A stretch of DNA of 64,000 nucleotides from Capsicum annuum (GCF_002878395.1 NC_061115.1:215509565-215573564); one strand, 5' to 3'. Positions 22,600-35,197 are shown, counted from the first letter of the stretch. The notes: generated by a model from the letters alone, not told the origin. Numbers and translations: made by a program.

Positions 22600-25083
22600 T
22601 GTAATGCCCCAAAAATAGGTCCCGGAGCATCACACGGTGCTTGAGGCTACAAGTAGCCCCAAGCTAATCCTTTGAGCCATTTTCATTCAGTTCAACACGA
22701 ATCAACGGGGTTTTCATAAATAACCCTCAAATATCAACAAAGTAATCATCATCCAAGAATAAAAGAATTTCAAAAAGATAACAAAATACGACTTATTAGT
22801 TAACTCCCAACATATATACTAGTCTGACAAGCCTCTAAGAAAATCAATAAAATCAGTGAGCCATTGAGACATGCCCAAACTGACTCATACTATGTTATCA
22901 AATGAAAACAATTCCATGAAACCAACATAAGACATCACGTCCTTGTAAAATGAGGACTCACCACAATAGAGAATGTAGAACAACGTGCCCAAAGAATCAC
23001 TGTCGAACCTAGAACTGAGCACCTGAATCTATATTCTGAGAAAATGCAGCCCACATCTGAAGATGTGGGTCAGTACCAGGGAAAGGAACAGAGTATATGA
23101 GGGTGTATGCAGTTGTATAAACATCATCATCATAAATATTTAAAAGAAATATGCATGATGTATGAAAGACTCACATAGCCCGAAGAAAATCATCATAATC
23201 ATGAGAGGATGAAATAAGTACTATAACATATGTGAGTCATTATACAATTTGTCAATCACTTTCAGTTCATAAAGAATATCAATTCTCATAATGTAAATAT
23301 CATTTAAATCTTTTGAAAGAATAACTTTCACAATTCCACTTTTAAATCACTTCACCATTCACCATAGACACAAGGAAACATATATACGCTGGGAGATCCT
23401 ATAACCGACATAAACTATGTGAGCTACATGGAGTCCAACATACAACCCACGTTGGGAAGAGCCATCCTATCCTTGCCATCGGAGTAGCACTATCGATATC
23501 AAATTCACACAAACTAGTGATCACTATATAAATCAGCCTCAGGCTCGCTTTTTCGTATTCGCTCTGCACCTTCCCTTCCACACGGAAGGATCATGGGGTT
23601 CTCCCAACATACATATCCGGGGGTGCAACTGTTTTTTGTTCTAGAAAAGTAAGGTCATTTTATACCTCCCACTCGGTGCTAAAGATTTCTCCCGTACTTA
23701 GCTCAAATCATTTCATAAACAATTCACAACAAAATAATTTTACTAATATATAAATATACATTGGGAGCCATCATGCTTCTCATCTATCAAAATCTACCAC
23801 GTTGTGGATTTCTTTCACACTGGAGTTCAAAACAACTTTATTAAGACCATAAGGTCAAATCATTCAAAATATCTCAAATATTCAACATCAACCTGCTTAT
23901 AACACACACTTTCTCAAAAAAATACAATTTCCAATGGGGATTCACGACCAAATATCAAAATCATGATAAATATCGTTCAAGATTCATGCTTTATATCTTC
24001 ACACATATAAATTCATCTTACAAAACCATAAACATCAAGATTTCATAATAATCATCATAAGATATGGGTTCATGCTTCAAATTTGTAAAAATCAAATAAA
24101 AATCATGCCTTTGTAAAGAAAATTACTTTTGGGCGCAAGAACTAAAGAGAGTTCTAGTTGAAAAACCCCACATACCTTGAATGATGAACTTTAGATCGAT
24201 ACTCATTTTTGAGATGTTAATCGTGCCTTTGAATGATGGTTCTTGGAGTTCTGGAACTAGGAACTTGGAATCTTGAATAAATTTGCAGAATTAATGGTGA
24301 ACTTTGGAGGTTCTTGAAGTTGGATGTAGGAGCTTAGGGTTTTTTTTTTAGGGAATTTGATGAAATATAATATATAATTCTTCTAATAGGCTTTAATATA
24401 GGGTTTGGACGGATTTGGGTAAGGAAAAATGACCAAAATGCCCCTAAAAATCAAATAATCTCGAATCTGTTCTTTGGTGGATTGTTTTGATAGTCTGAAG
24501 TAGATCAACCATAACGTTTTACTACGATATCCAAATTGGATGAAAACAATTTCATTAGAAAGAGGACTCTCATATATTTCCGTTGATATATAGTATCTCA
24601 CCCATATCATTGTGTACGAGGAGTTATGATTGTTTGAAGTTAACCCAAAAATTCGCTTTTGATAGGCTGAAGTAGATCGACCATAACATTTTGCTACAAT
24701 AGACAAATTGGATAAAACCAATTTCATTGGAAAGAGGACTCTTACAGCTTTCCGTTGATATTTAGAAGATCACTCAAATTATTATGTACAAGGAGTTATG
24801 ATCGTTTAAAGTTGGAGCAAAAATACGCCAGGCCTCAGTACTTTTTCCTGAACGTTTTACTGTTCACTACTATTCACGATTCGATCGGAATGTTCACTAC
24901 TCGTCGCTCGGGTGTCCGTTTTGGATAATCCACATATCGTTGGAAAGATTATTTGATACTCTACGCAATGGTAGGTCATAATATAAGACATTCTGCACGA
25001 AAAAATTTATAATTTATTCTAGAAGATAGAACCCAACACGTTTATGCACAAAATTTCAACGAAAAATCTCCCGGGTTATTACA
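22600..25083 (-). mobile_element. 5' LTR of Tekay/Del chromovirus
   Basis: It is bounded by TGTAATGCCCC (22600-22610) and GGTTATTACA (25074-25083). It matches 15059-17659 with about 95 per cent identity by eye, including the GATCGACCATAAC blocks (24500 and 24676) that are repeated about 175 bases apart within the LTR. About 60 bases at 23545-23630 (CACGGAAGGATCATGG region) have no clear equivalent in the other LTR. A 114-codon minus ORF here (24383-24727) is a by-product of the LTR repeat. Confidence 0.87.
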
Positions 25084-25783
25084 TCATAACTTTATAGTTC
25101 TTTATGGCTTTTGTTTTTCACAGTCCAAAATTAAAAAAAAGATTTATTTACCTTTGCACTCATTTGTCAAAAACAAAGAATCAAAAGATTTTCCTTTTTA
25201 TCTCCTTTAGCATGCATTCACAATTCAAAATTTTCATAAAGATTTTATTTGGGAGTTTTTTCTAAAATAAGAGGAAAATAGTAGTCGTGTTCATTTCATA
25301 ACAACATCAAAAATATTTTCCTTTCAATAGTTATTGGTTTCTTTTTTATGCGAAGTGTCTAATTAAAACTTCAAAAAGATTTTTATTTTTTCTTCATCGT
25401 CCGTCTATAATCGCGTCTCTCAAGTCAAAGTATTAGTTTGTTTTAATCTTTAATTGTCTAACCCAGACAAACTAAGCATACTTGATTCCCTTTTCTCAGG
25501 GTCGGGATAGTAGTCAACCCTCGGTGGGTTCGGTAACCCCTTGTTTTGATCGTTGTTTTGATCTTAGTCTAAGGTCTGTCTCTTTTTAGTCCAGTATCGC
25601 TAGCTAATTCTAGCCAAGTAGGCTGTTGTCTCTTAGAGGTACTAGTCGATTAATTTAAGTTGTAAAGTAGGTTTTCTCTTCGACATTTGTCCGCGTCAAA
25701 ACTCCCAAGGGTTGGGAATCTTTTCCTGTCTTATCGAATGTCTTAATTAATGTCCTATGTACTGTCATAGGAGGGATTTGGCC
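25084..25783 (+). mobile_element. Ogre leader (5' untranslated) region
   Basis: This is sequence of the host Ogre element between the lost primer-binding site and ORF1. It is AT-rich with several short upstream ATGs and no frame of its own. Confidence 0.6.
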
Positions 25784-27285
25784 ATGAAATCTAAAGTCTG
25801 GATGGTGGGCAAGGTGCCTAAAAAGTTAATCAAATGGTGGGGCATGTTTAACTACGTCGAACAACGGGGGTTAGAAAAGAAGCTCGGCACTCTCATTTCT
25901 CTTTTGTCTATCACACCCTGCCCAAACCTAATCAAGGATGCATTGACCTTTTGAGATCCGACTTGTCTGGATTTGAGGTTTGGAAGTTGTGAAATGACAC
26001 CTACCCTGGCATAAATATCCGATTTATTTAGATTGCCTTATATTAAAAAGACAATGATTCAGGCGCGATGTTATTCTCCCAATAGGTTTCTCCACTGTTA
26101 TAGATTGAAAGTTAATAACCAACTAGGGTTCCTTACCCAATCTTGGATCTACTTCGATTACTTGTATGCTCGGTTTGGCCTCCCAGACGGTTTCGATTGT
26201 TTTTGGGATGAATTTTATACAACTAAGAAGAATTGGGTGAAACGCCGCCTTGAGGTCTTCACCTTTGTTTTGTTAAGAACTTTGGTATTCCCTTTGGAAG
26301 ATAGGCGTCTTAATACTCGGTTGCAAACTGGAGCAATGGCCTTATTAACAAGGATAAGGGAGACGAGGTCACTATCATACCCATGATCTTAGTAGAGATA
26401 TATAAAGCTTTGACCGAGGTAAAAGAGGGTATGCGATTTTTTGAGGGGATCAACCTAGTATTACAACTATGGATGATGGAGCATTTACACGCCCCTTCTT
26501 TTCTTAAATCAGATGTAATCGACCGTTGTATGCCCAGTCGAGTGGAAACCATAGAGGACAGAATGCGCTTTGCTAAATTTTCATTGTCTGTAGGAGTCGA
26601 TGCTTGGATTGAGTTTCTTGAATCAAGAACAGATGACAATATCCTATGGACCTATCTATGGCTCCAACCAAAAGTAATCTTGGTTGGATCTAGCATACAC
26701 CCCGTTCTTATTTTCTTGGGGCTTAATTGAACCCGACTATACACTCCTCTTAGGGTAATACATCAATTGTGTAGAGTGCAAGATGTTCCACCAATAGTGG
26801 ACTTTCAACAAGGTGTGGAGTACTTTAGAGACCAAGCCAGGGGTGAGATCAAGTATGAGCAATTCTGGAGTAATACAACATAGCAGGGCGTGGATACTCT
26901 CAGAATAGGTTTAGATAATCCCGGATATACTCAAGGATATGAAATCTAGTTACAATATATTCCTCGGGGTGTCAGCATACCATTACCAGTTCAGCTTAGA
27001 GGGAGGACACAAGATGAATGCATAGTTGGTGACCGTCAGGATGAAGGTGCGGGGGCCAAAGTGGAGACACTAAGAGTTCAGTTGTTAGGTTTTCTCAAAA
27101 CTATGGAGATGTACCTGAACAGTCTTTTCAAGTGTACTCCTCATGAGGCAGGAATACGTGCCAGAGGCATCTTCCCAAATATCAAAGGGTCCTTACAATA
27201 TATGTTACATAGTTTGAATGGGAGAAAGAGAACTTCACAGGCAGGTCCATCTCAGCCAGAATCATCACACAGAGCACCAGTTTAA
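25784..27285 (+). pseudogene. Ogre ORF1 protein (plant mobile/DUF7745-like), broken
   Basis: Ogre/Tat elements carry an extra ORF upstream of gag; its function is unknown. Here it starts near MKSKVWMVGKVPKKLIKWW (25784) and reads LGTLISLLSITPCPNLIKDALTF, then DPTCLDLRFGSCEMTPTLA and DLFRLPYIKK after a TGA where Trp is expected and a TAA. Another 118 codons follow to 26386. A frameshift near 26370 moves the reading to a second frame, with MILVEIYKALTEVKEG and DRCMPSRVETIEDRMRFAKF. That frame continues, with three more stops, to 27285 and ends GRKRTSQAGPSQPESSHRAPV. The FGSCEMTPTL phrase is typical of this family. One frameshift and at least five stops make it a pseudogene. Confidence 0.75.
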
Positions 27286-28337
27286 AGGAGAATTTCCTAT
27301 CTTTTGTTTAGTTCGAGTCCTTTACTTTTCTGCCATTTATAGCATTGTGTCTCTGTTAAGTTGGTGTCAAGTTTGCTTTAACTTTGGAGTCGTTATTAGG
27401 AGCATTATGTATGTTGTCATGCTAGTCTTGAATGTCATTCAGTCTTTGTTGATTAGTATCGAGGTTGTCTTAATTTTGTGGTATGTTTTGTTGTTTCTTT
27501 CATCAAAATGTTATGATGTTACATCTTTCTTTTGTTTGATTGTTTTCGTTTTTTGTGAAAAAAAACCTTCAATTATGTGATGTTTGTCCATATGCAGCCC
27601 AAACTATGCAAGATCTAATTCATGTACAACATGATACATAGCCAACCTACTTTTGGGTTTGATCTAATCATTTTGTTTCATTGTTTTTCATTATTATTCC
27701 TCTTTTAAAGAAAAGAAAAAGTCATAAAGAATGATAAAACAAAGGTAGATAGCGAGAGAAGAAAAAAAAAGGATGATGAGACAAGAAAGGGAAAGAACAG
27801 AGGTGTGGTTGGAGAAAAGAATCAATCGAGTGTAGGAGAAAGATCGGGATGATGTTAAAATGACCTCGATACCCTCAAAGGCTGGTAGAAAGGAACATGA
27901 ATCTAGGACATTTTTACTAATATGATTCCCATGCTTGTTGTGTGGCCTAATCCTAACGAGTGTTGTCTTTGATAAGCATGTTCTTTCAGATAACAATGGT
28001 TGGTTTGCAGCACTCTGGCTAGTCACTCGTACTTCACTAGATAAAAGCAAAGATTGCCATAGCTAGTAGGGAGATTAAAAATTCACTCATTGACCTAGAT
28101 CAGGATCCCAGGGAGTAAAGTTCAAAACGCAATAATGAGGTTCTAAGACTCAGGCAACAATTAATAGATCTACATTGAACATGGGCTAGTGGCATGCCTC
28201 CTCCTCCACTCCTCGAAGATCTTAGGAATATCCCCAATTGCCTACTGCTTTCTTAGCCGCAATTCTCTATTCCCATTAAGTCACGGGAGCACGCACCAGG
28301 ATTCACTCCGTGGTAATATTACCCTAGCACTTCTAGT
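27286..28337 (+). mobile_element. Ogre spacer between ORF1 and gag
   Basis: The first 300 bases are T-rich with no coherent frame and end near TATGCAG (27592-27598), which could serve as a 3' splice site. The following 28080-28337 part is proline-rich in translation and probably belongs to degraded gag N-terminal sequence. Confidence 0.45.
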
Positions 28338-30611
28338 GTGCCCCTAGCAGTTCCTCAACCAAGGCCTGTGACTCAGCCGGTGCCACCGGCAGCACCTGTG
28401 TTCGTGGCTCCACCACCACCTGAAGCTCCCACATATGTTATGCGTCCGATAATAGTACTTCGTTGGTCGGCCAGTAAGCCAGTATTAAAAGTTTCAAATA
28501 GTCAGTATAATACCCCAGAGCCTACTTTGAGAATAAATAAACCGTATGGGTACACTCAGCCACCTACATTTCCATTTGATATGAAGAAACCTGTCGCAAC
28601 AGAGGAGCAAGAGGTCATAGCACAGAAATTGAAAAGTTTGAAACAGGCTATGAGAAATTTGCAGGGAACCGGAGGTTATAAGAGTGTTTCCTATAAATAT
28701 CTTTGCATGTTCCCAGATGTCAACCTTCCTCTCAGTTTTAAAATACCCAAGTTCGAGAAGTATGTTGGGCACGGTGATCTCATGGCACACTTGAGACATT
28801 ATTACAACTAATTGAGAGATGCAGAGGGGAGGAAAGAGTTGCTTATGGCTTTCTTTGGTGAGACTCTTTCCGATCTGGCTTCAAAATGGTTTGTCGATCA
28901 AGATATCGACAAGTGGAATAGCTGGGATGACTTAGCTTCTGAGTTTGTGCAATATTTTCAGTATAACATCAACCTAATTCCAGACGAAAAATCCTTGGTC
29001 AACATAAAGAAGAAAGATACTGAAGGCTTTAGGGAATACCCGATAAGGTGGCATGAATAGGCCATCAGGGTAAGTCTTTTAATGAAGGAGAGTAAGCTGG
29101 TAGAGGTCTTCATTCAGGCACAGGATCAGACCTATTTTCAACATTTACTTCTGACAATGGAAAAGTCTTTTATTAAAGTCCTCAAAATGGAAGAGATGAT
29201 AGAGAACGGAATCAAGATCGGCTAAATAGTGAGTTTTTCCGCATTGAAGGCCACCACACAAGCGATTCAAGGTAGATCTGGCACGTTTGGACATAAAAAA
29301 AAAGAGGATGTGGCGACCATTGTAGCTGGAACCCATTCTTATCCTAAAAGACCATTTTGCCCCTATCCCCAGTCCCAAGCCCAAGTCTACGCCCAAGCTC
29401 CATATATTTCTCCCCACCATTACTACCCTCTACAAAAACCATTATATTCTATTCCACCACTCCCGTACCCAGTATATAGCATGCAGCCATATGCCCAAAA
29501 CCTTTCTTACCCGCAATGGCGCGTGCAAGCTCTACAAAATTGCCCATCAGCTCATCAAAACCACTCCAGACCCGATTTCTAACCCAGGCCTGATTACAAG
29601 AAAGAGAAGGTGGTCAAAAATCAGTTCACACCTCTTAGGGAGTCATATGTTAGCTTGTTTGATAAGCTGAGAAAGATGAAGGTCATAAGCCCAATTCAAG
29701 AAAGGCTTACAAATCCACCTTTGAGGAACCTCGATTATTCTTTAAGGTGTGTGTACTGCTCTAACATGTCAGACCATGATATCAAGAAATACTGGTATTT
29801 AAAGAGAGCTGTCTAAGATTTAATTGACATAAATCAGATGCTGGTCTAGGCTCCAGAGATTTCGAATATTAACCAGAACCCGCTGCCAACCCATGCTGAA
29901 ACCAATATGTTAGAATTAATATATGAAGGGAAAAAGTTGTTAAGGTGTTATAAGCCTATTGTCAAGATACAAAACAGTGAGGAAAAATTGGTGAATGTAG
30001 CAGAGTCTTTGAAAGAAATGTCATTTAGCTAGGAAGGAATGGGAGAAGATAAAGACCAAGAAAGTACAGAGAAACCCCTGATCATAGTGCAAGGTGCCAG
30101 AAGATATGTTGGTTTAAGTCAGGATAAACCTAAGTTAACGGTGGTAGGAGCTCCGAGTAAGGCCATCTTGACGGTGAGAGGAGCACTAACAGCGCCTATT
30201 ATCCTTAAACCGGTGACCCAACCTCTAATAGTTGATACAAAAAGGGTTCCCTGGAACTATGGGCAGACTCTGATAGCCTATCAGGGGAAGAAAGTAGTGG
30301 AAGATGTAGATGAGGTAGGGGGTTTGACTCGGTCAGGAAGATGCTTCGTGCCTGAAAGTTTAAAGAAGTCCAAGCCAATTGTGAGTGGACCTTCATCTAT
30401 CAAAAAGCCTACCACTGAATAAGAAGCTGAGGAATTTTTGAAAAAGATGAAGTTGCCAGAGTATTCAATAATAGATCAGTTGAAGAAAACCCCTGCTCAA
30501 ATTTCCCTATTATCTTTGTTGTTGCATTCCAAGGAATATCGTGATATAATACTGGAGGTATTAAATGAAGCATAGGTTCCTAGGGAGATTACAGTAAATC
30601 ATCTTGAGAAA
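28338..30611 (+). pseudogene. Ogre gag polyprotein, stop-riddled single frame
   Basis: One reading frame can be followed from 28338 through gag and into protease with no frameshift. It has in-frame stops at about 28809, 29058, 29223, 29580, 29814, 29847, 30030, 30420 and 30570. It begins with a proline-rich stretch (PLAVPQPRPVTQPVPPAAP), then the capsid core FKIPKFEKYVGHGDLMAHLRHYYN, DLASKWFVDQDIDKWNSWDDLASEFVQYFQ and REYPIRWHE. Later regions are LYCSNMSD-like (VYCSNMSDHDIKKYW, a degenerate knuckle) and LPEYSIIDQLKKTPAQISLLSLL, the conserved linker before protease in Tat elements. Most stops are TAG or TAA where Gln is expected, fitting C-to-T decay. Not functional. Confidence 0.85.
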
Positions 30612-31529
30612 ATGGTTGGAAAAATCTTTGAGGTTAATCGGATTAGGTTCTCTAAAGATGAATTGCCTGTTGAAGGTACGGGGCATAACCAGGGCCTTTA
30701 CATTACAGTGAAGTGCAAAGATTTCTACGACACTCATGTCATGATTGACGGAGGTTCAGCTGCAAATATCCGCCCTATTTCTACTTTGCAAAAGTTGAAT
30801 ATTGGTGTTGAGAGAATCAGGCCCAACAACGTATATATTAGGGCTTTCGATGGTGCAAAATCAAATTCCATTAGCGAAATAAAACTAATGCTAATTATAG
30901 GGCCTGCTGAATTTGCCATAGAGTTTCAAGTATTGAATATAGAATCCTTTTACAATTTATTGTTAGGAAGATCGTGGATCCATAAGGCCAAGGCGGTTGC
31001 ATCTATACTATAACAGATGATTATGTTTAAGCATGACAGGCAAGAAGTGGTTATCCACAATGAAAGAGATTTATCCGCCTGCAAAGAAGAAGTGCCAGTG
31101 GAACGTATCCTTGAAGGACAGGTTATACCAGGATCACAATTGTCTTCCACTTCTATCATGATGGTGAGTGAACTTTTGAAATACAGATTCGAGCCAGGAA
31201 AGGGTTTGGGAGCGTCTCTGCATGGTATAGTTCATCCCATATGTCCGAGTGAGAACTTGGGCACTTTTGGTCTGGGATTTAAGCCTACGGTTGAAGATCT
31301 AAAGAAAGACAAGGGAAAGAAAAAGGAAACATGGTCACTCCCTTGCCCAATGCCGCTACTCAGTGAATCATTTGTCAAGAGCGATGTCACAAAACCTGTA
31401 GAATTTGAAGCTGAATTGGTTGATGACTTACAAAACCTGCTGAATAATATTGACATGTTTGAAATAGGAAAGCGTACCAATAAGGTAAACGTGCTATTCA
31501 TAGGTCCTGAGGTCCAGCTCAACAATTAG
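30612..31529 (+). pseudogene. Ogre protease region
   Basis: Same frame as gag, with one stop at 31011-31013. The active-site segment reads DTHVMIDGGSAANIRPISTL, so the retropepsin D-T/S-G motif appears as DGGS, a variant I associate with plant Tat elements. It is followed by YIRAFDGAKSNSISEIKLMLIIGPAEFAIEFQVL and LLLGRSWIHKAKAVAS, the conserved C-terminal part. After the stop, MVSELLKYRFEPGKGLGASLHGIVHPI is the G-patch-like linker common in these elements. The frame ends with QLNN and TAG at 31527-31529. Confidence 0.8.
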
Positions 31530-31826
31530 GAAGTCACTCTTTTCCCCGTCAAGAGGGAGTTTTGGTAGTTCATTTTGTTTTTCTTTCTATTTATCCAAGT
31601 TATTCCAGGGTTGTAATTCAGAATTTAGCTTGTTTACATTCTGTTGTCATTTGTGTTTAAACCCTCATATCTTTCCTCTTTTAATGAAATGCAATGTCCC
31701 TTTATTTTGTGTCTAATATATTTTGTTTTTGTCCTTTTATACAGTTCTCCGTATGCTAATTCTAATGACATGACATGCATGCAGAATTTTTAGCCTGATC
31801 TTAAAATCCAAACTAATCAAGATATA
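31530..31826 (+). mobile_element. Ogre spacer, possible intron between protease and RT
   Basis: This is a T-rich stretch of about 300 bases without coding sequence between the protease stop and the RT frame. Ogre elements are known to have an intron here whose removal joins gag-pro to pol. A candidate acceptor (GCATGCAG, ending 31784) with an upstream TTCTAAT branch-like motif (about 31760) is visible. A candidate donor is AAG-GTAAAC at 31482-31490, inside the protease ORF tail. Splicing is inferred only. Confidence 0.5.
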
Positions 31827-33430
31827 ATGAAGCAAAAGGGGGAATATAATGAAGAAGAGGCACTAGAAGAAATAAGCAAAGAGTTGGAACAGTTTGAAGG
31901 CAAACCGAATCTCAATTTGAATGAAACTGAGCCAATTAATCTAGAGAATCAAGAAGATGTTAGGGAAACTAAAATCAATGTACATGATTTTTCACGGCTA
32001 AAAGAAGGAATAATTCAAGCATTAATTGATTACAAGGATATTTTTACATGGTCCTATGATGATATGCATGGTCTAAGCACCGACTTAGTGGCCCATAAAT
32101 TTCCAATTGATCCTGCATTACCCCCTGTGAAACAGAAGTTGAGGAAGTTTAAAACTGATGTAAGTATCAAAATTAAAGAGGAAATCATGAAACAACTTGA
32201 AGCCAAAGTCATTCAAGTGGCTCGTTATCCTACGTGGTTATCCAATGTTGTTCCTGTCCCAAAGATGGAAAAATTTGAGTATGTGTTGATTATTGTGATT
32301 TGAATAGAGCAAGTCCAAAAGATGATTTTCCGCTGCCCAACATCCATATTTTACTGGACAACTGCGGAAACATGAGGTTGCCTATTTTGTGGATTACAAT
32401 GCCGGATACCACCAGATCATTATGGATGATGAAGACACGGAGAAGATGTCTTTTATCACACTATAGGGGACCTATTGTTATCGAGTGATGTCATTCGGCT
32501 TAAAGAATGCTGGAGCAACATACATGAGGGCCATGACTACTATGTTTCATGATATAATGCATAAGGAGATTGAAGTCTATGTAGATGATGTGATTATTAA
32601 GTCAAAGAGTCAGGCTGACCATGATAAATATTTAAGAAAGTTCTTTGAAAGGCTTTGCAGGTATAATCTCAAACTCAACCTGGCAAAATATGTATTTGGA
32701 GTTTTGTCTGGAAAGATGCTAGGGTTTGTAGTCATCCGTCGGGGAATTGAATTGGATCCTTCAAAAATCAAAGCTATCCAAGATTTGCCTCCGCCCAAGT
32801 ATAGGACAGAGGTGATTAGTTTACTGGGTAGATTGAACTACATTAGCAGGTTTATTGCTCAACTCACAACCACGTGTGAGCCCATTTTCAAGTTGCTAAA
32901 AAAGAGTGTTGCGGTAGAGAGGACTGAAGAATGTCAAGAGGCGTTCGATAAAATCAAAAAATATCTATCAAATTCGCCTGTGCTGGTACCATTGGAGCCC
33001 GGTAGGCTTTTGATCTTATATCTATCGGTCATGGATAATTCTTTTGGTTGTGTCCTGGGTCAACATAATGTCATGGGAAAAAAGGAGTAGGCTATTAATT
33101 ATCTTAGCAAGAAGTTCACCGCATATGAGGCCAAGTATACGTTTCTTGAAAGGACGTGTTGTGCCCTAACTTGGGTAGCGTAGAAGTTGAAGCATTATCT
33201 CTCGTCCTACACTACTTACCTCATCTCCCGCATGGATCCTTTAAAGTATATCTTTCAGGAACTTACGCTGACAAGTCGATTGGCAAAGTGGCAAATATTG
33301 ATTACTGAGTTTGACATTGTATATATGACTCGAACTGCCTTGAAAGCTCAAGAATTAGCAGGCCATCTAGCTGAGAATCCCATTGATGAAGAGTATCAAC
33401 CATTAAAGACATATTTTCCTGATGAAGAGG
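31827..33430 (+). pseudogene. Ogre reverse transcriptase and RNase H
   Basis: The N-terminal part (31827-32303) carries INVHDFSRLKEGIIQALIDYKDIFTWSYDDMHGL, FPIDPALPPVKQKLRKF and YPTWLSNVVPVPK. Two shifts (about 32275 and 32470) take the reading through RASPKDDFPLPNIHILLDN to MSFGLKNAGATYMRAM. The polymerase active site EVYVDDVIIKSK is at about 32570-32605, followed by LKLNLAKYVFGVLSGKMLGF and LLGRLNYISRFIAQL. RNase H follows with LLILYLSVMDNSFGCVLGQH, AINYLSKKFTAYEAKYTFLERTCCALTWV and LAKWQILITEFDIVY. TAG stops at about 33088 and 33181 replace expected Gln codons. The domain sequences fit Ty3/Gypsy Tat. Non-functional. Confidence 0.87.
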
Positions 33431-34110
33431 TGTTGTGTGTTGATAAAGCCATTATAGATGTTGATCCAGGTTGGAAGCTATTCTTCGATGGCGCTATCAA
33501 CATGAAAGGAGTCGGAATATGTGCGGTTCTTATCTTTGAATTGGGGCAACATTTCTCGGTAACAGCGCAACTTTGATTTTATTGTACCAATAATATAGTG
33601 AAATACGAAGCGTGATTCTTAGTTTGAGGCTAGCTGTTGATATGGGAGTCCAGGAACTATTAGTGTTAGGGGATTCATATTTGCTCTTCCATCAAATTCA
33701 AGGCGATTAGGAGACGCGAGATTTGAAGCTCATACCGTATTGACATGACTTGCAGAAGCTATGTCAATGGTTTGTGCCAGTAAAATTTAGGCATATTCCA
33801 AGGATTCATAATGAGATTGTTGATGCTTTAGCCACTCTGTCTTTAATGCTCCAACATCTTGATAAAGCCTACATCGATCCAGTGCATATATAGAGTCGTG
33901 ATCAGCACGCTTACTGTAGTACGGTTAAAGAAGAGCTTGATGGAGAACCTTGGTTCTATGATATCAAGCAATATATTCAGTTAGGAGAATACCCAACACA
34001 AGCCACTTGTGATCAAAAGAGGACTATTAGGTATTTGGTTAGTGGATTTTTCTTAAGTGGAGGAATCGTAAATAGAGAACTCCAAATCTGGGACTTTTGA
34101 GGTATGTAGA
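33431..34110 (+). pseudogene. Ogre archaeal-type RNase H (aRH)
   Basis: A second RNase H follows the RT-linked one, a defining feature of the Tat lineage. DPGWKLFFDGAINMKGVGICAVLI (33460-33540) contains the first catalytic Asp in FDGA. After a stop and a frameshift near 33600, LRLAVDMGVQELLVLGDSYLLFHQIQGD contains the GDS Asp, and FRHIPRIHNEIVDALATLSLM contains the final DALA Asp. A linker with YCSTVKEELDGEPWFYDIKQYI leads to integrase. Several TAG and TGA stops are present. Confidence 0.82.
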
Positions 34111-35197
34111 TGCAAGAGAAGCCTCGATGATCAAGGTTGAAATACACTCTGGAGCATGCGGGCCGCATATGAATGGTTATGTCTTGTCAAAGAAGATACT
34201 TCGAGCGGGTTATTATTAGCTTACTATGGAGTGGGAATCTATTCATTTTGTTTGAAAATGTCATCAATGTCAGGTACACGGTGATCTGATACATTCCCCT
34301 CCTATTGAGTTGCATACAATGGATACTCTATGGTCGTTTGTATCTTGGGGTATGGACATAATTGGGCCAATTGAACCGAAAGCGTCAAATGGGCATAGAT
34401 TCATTTTGGTGTCCATTGATTACTTCACAAAGTGGGTAGAAGCAGTAACTTTCAAGTCAGTAATAAAAAAGGTTGTGGTAGATTTTGTTCATACCAACAT
34501 CATTTGTAGATTCGAAATCCTAAAGATGATCATTACGGACAATGCTGCCAATCTCAATAGTTATTTGATGCAAGAAGTGTGCCACCAGTTTAAGATCGTG
34601 TATCGAAATTCCACTCTATATCATCCAAAGGCCAATGGTGCTGTGGAAGTCGTGAATAAGAATATCAAAAAGATACTGTGGAAAATGGTACAAGGGTCTA
34701 GACAATGGCATGAGAAGTTGTCATTTGCTCTGTTAGGTTATCGCACTACTATTCGCACTTCAACAGGGGCACCTCCATATTTATTGGTATATGAGACAGA
34801 AGCAGTCATTCCTACAGAAGTTGAAATTCCCTCTCTTCGAGTCATTATAAAAGAAGAGATTGATTATAATGAGTGGGTCAAAACCCAACTAGAACAATTG
34901 AGTTTGATTGAGGAAAAAAAACTAACGTCGGTATGTCATGGCCAATTATATCAGAAGAGAATGGCTCGAGCGTATAATAAAAAGGTATGACCTAGGCACT
35001 TTGAAGTTGGCCAATTGGTATTGAAATGTATCCTTCCTCACCAGGTTGAAGCGAAAGGTAAGTTCTCCCCAAACTAGAAAGGTCCCTTCATCGTGAAGAA
35101 GGTGTTGCCCAATGGAGCCTTATATTTGATAGATATTGAAGGAAAAATGCCATAAATGGCCATCAATGCTGATGCAATCAAAAGATATTATGTATGA
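34111..35197 (+). pseudogene. Ogre integrase
   Basis: The zinc-binding HHCC region is recognisable (EIHSGACGPHMNGYVLS, then KCHQCQVHGD) but has stops at about 34216 and 34252. The catalytic core is in an open frame of 226 codons (34310-34990). It carries WGMDIIGPIEPK with the first Asp, IDYFTKWVEAV, MIITDNAANLN with the second Asp, and YHPKANGAVEVVNKNIKK with the Glu, so the D,D,E triad is intact. The C-terminal part (HFEVGQLVLKCILP, KGPFIVKKVLPNGALYL, INADAIKRYY) contains further stops and ends at about 35197. There is no chromodomain, as expected for Tat. Confidence 0.88.

Noticed and set aside
24383..24727. 114-codon minus-strand ORF in the Tekay LTR (also 16959-17186)
   Set aside because: It lies wholly inside the LTR, is shared by both LTR copies with disruptions, and shows no protein family motif.
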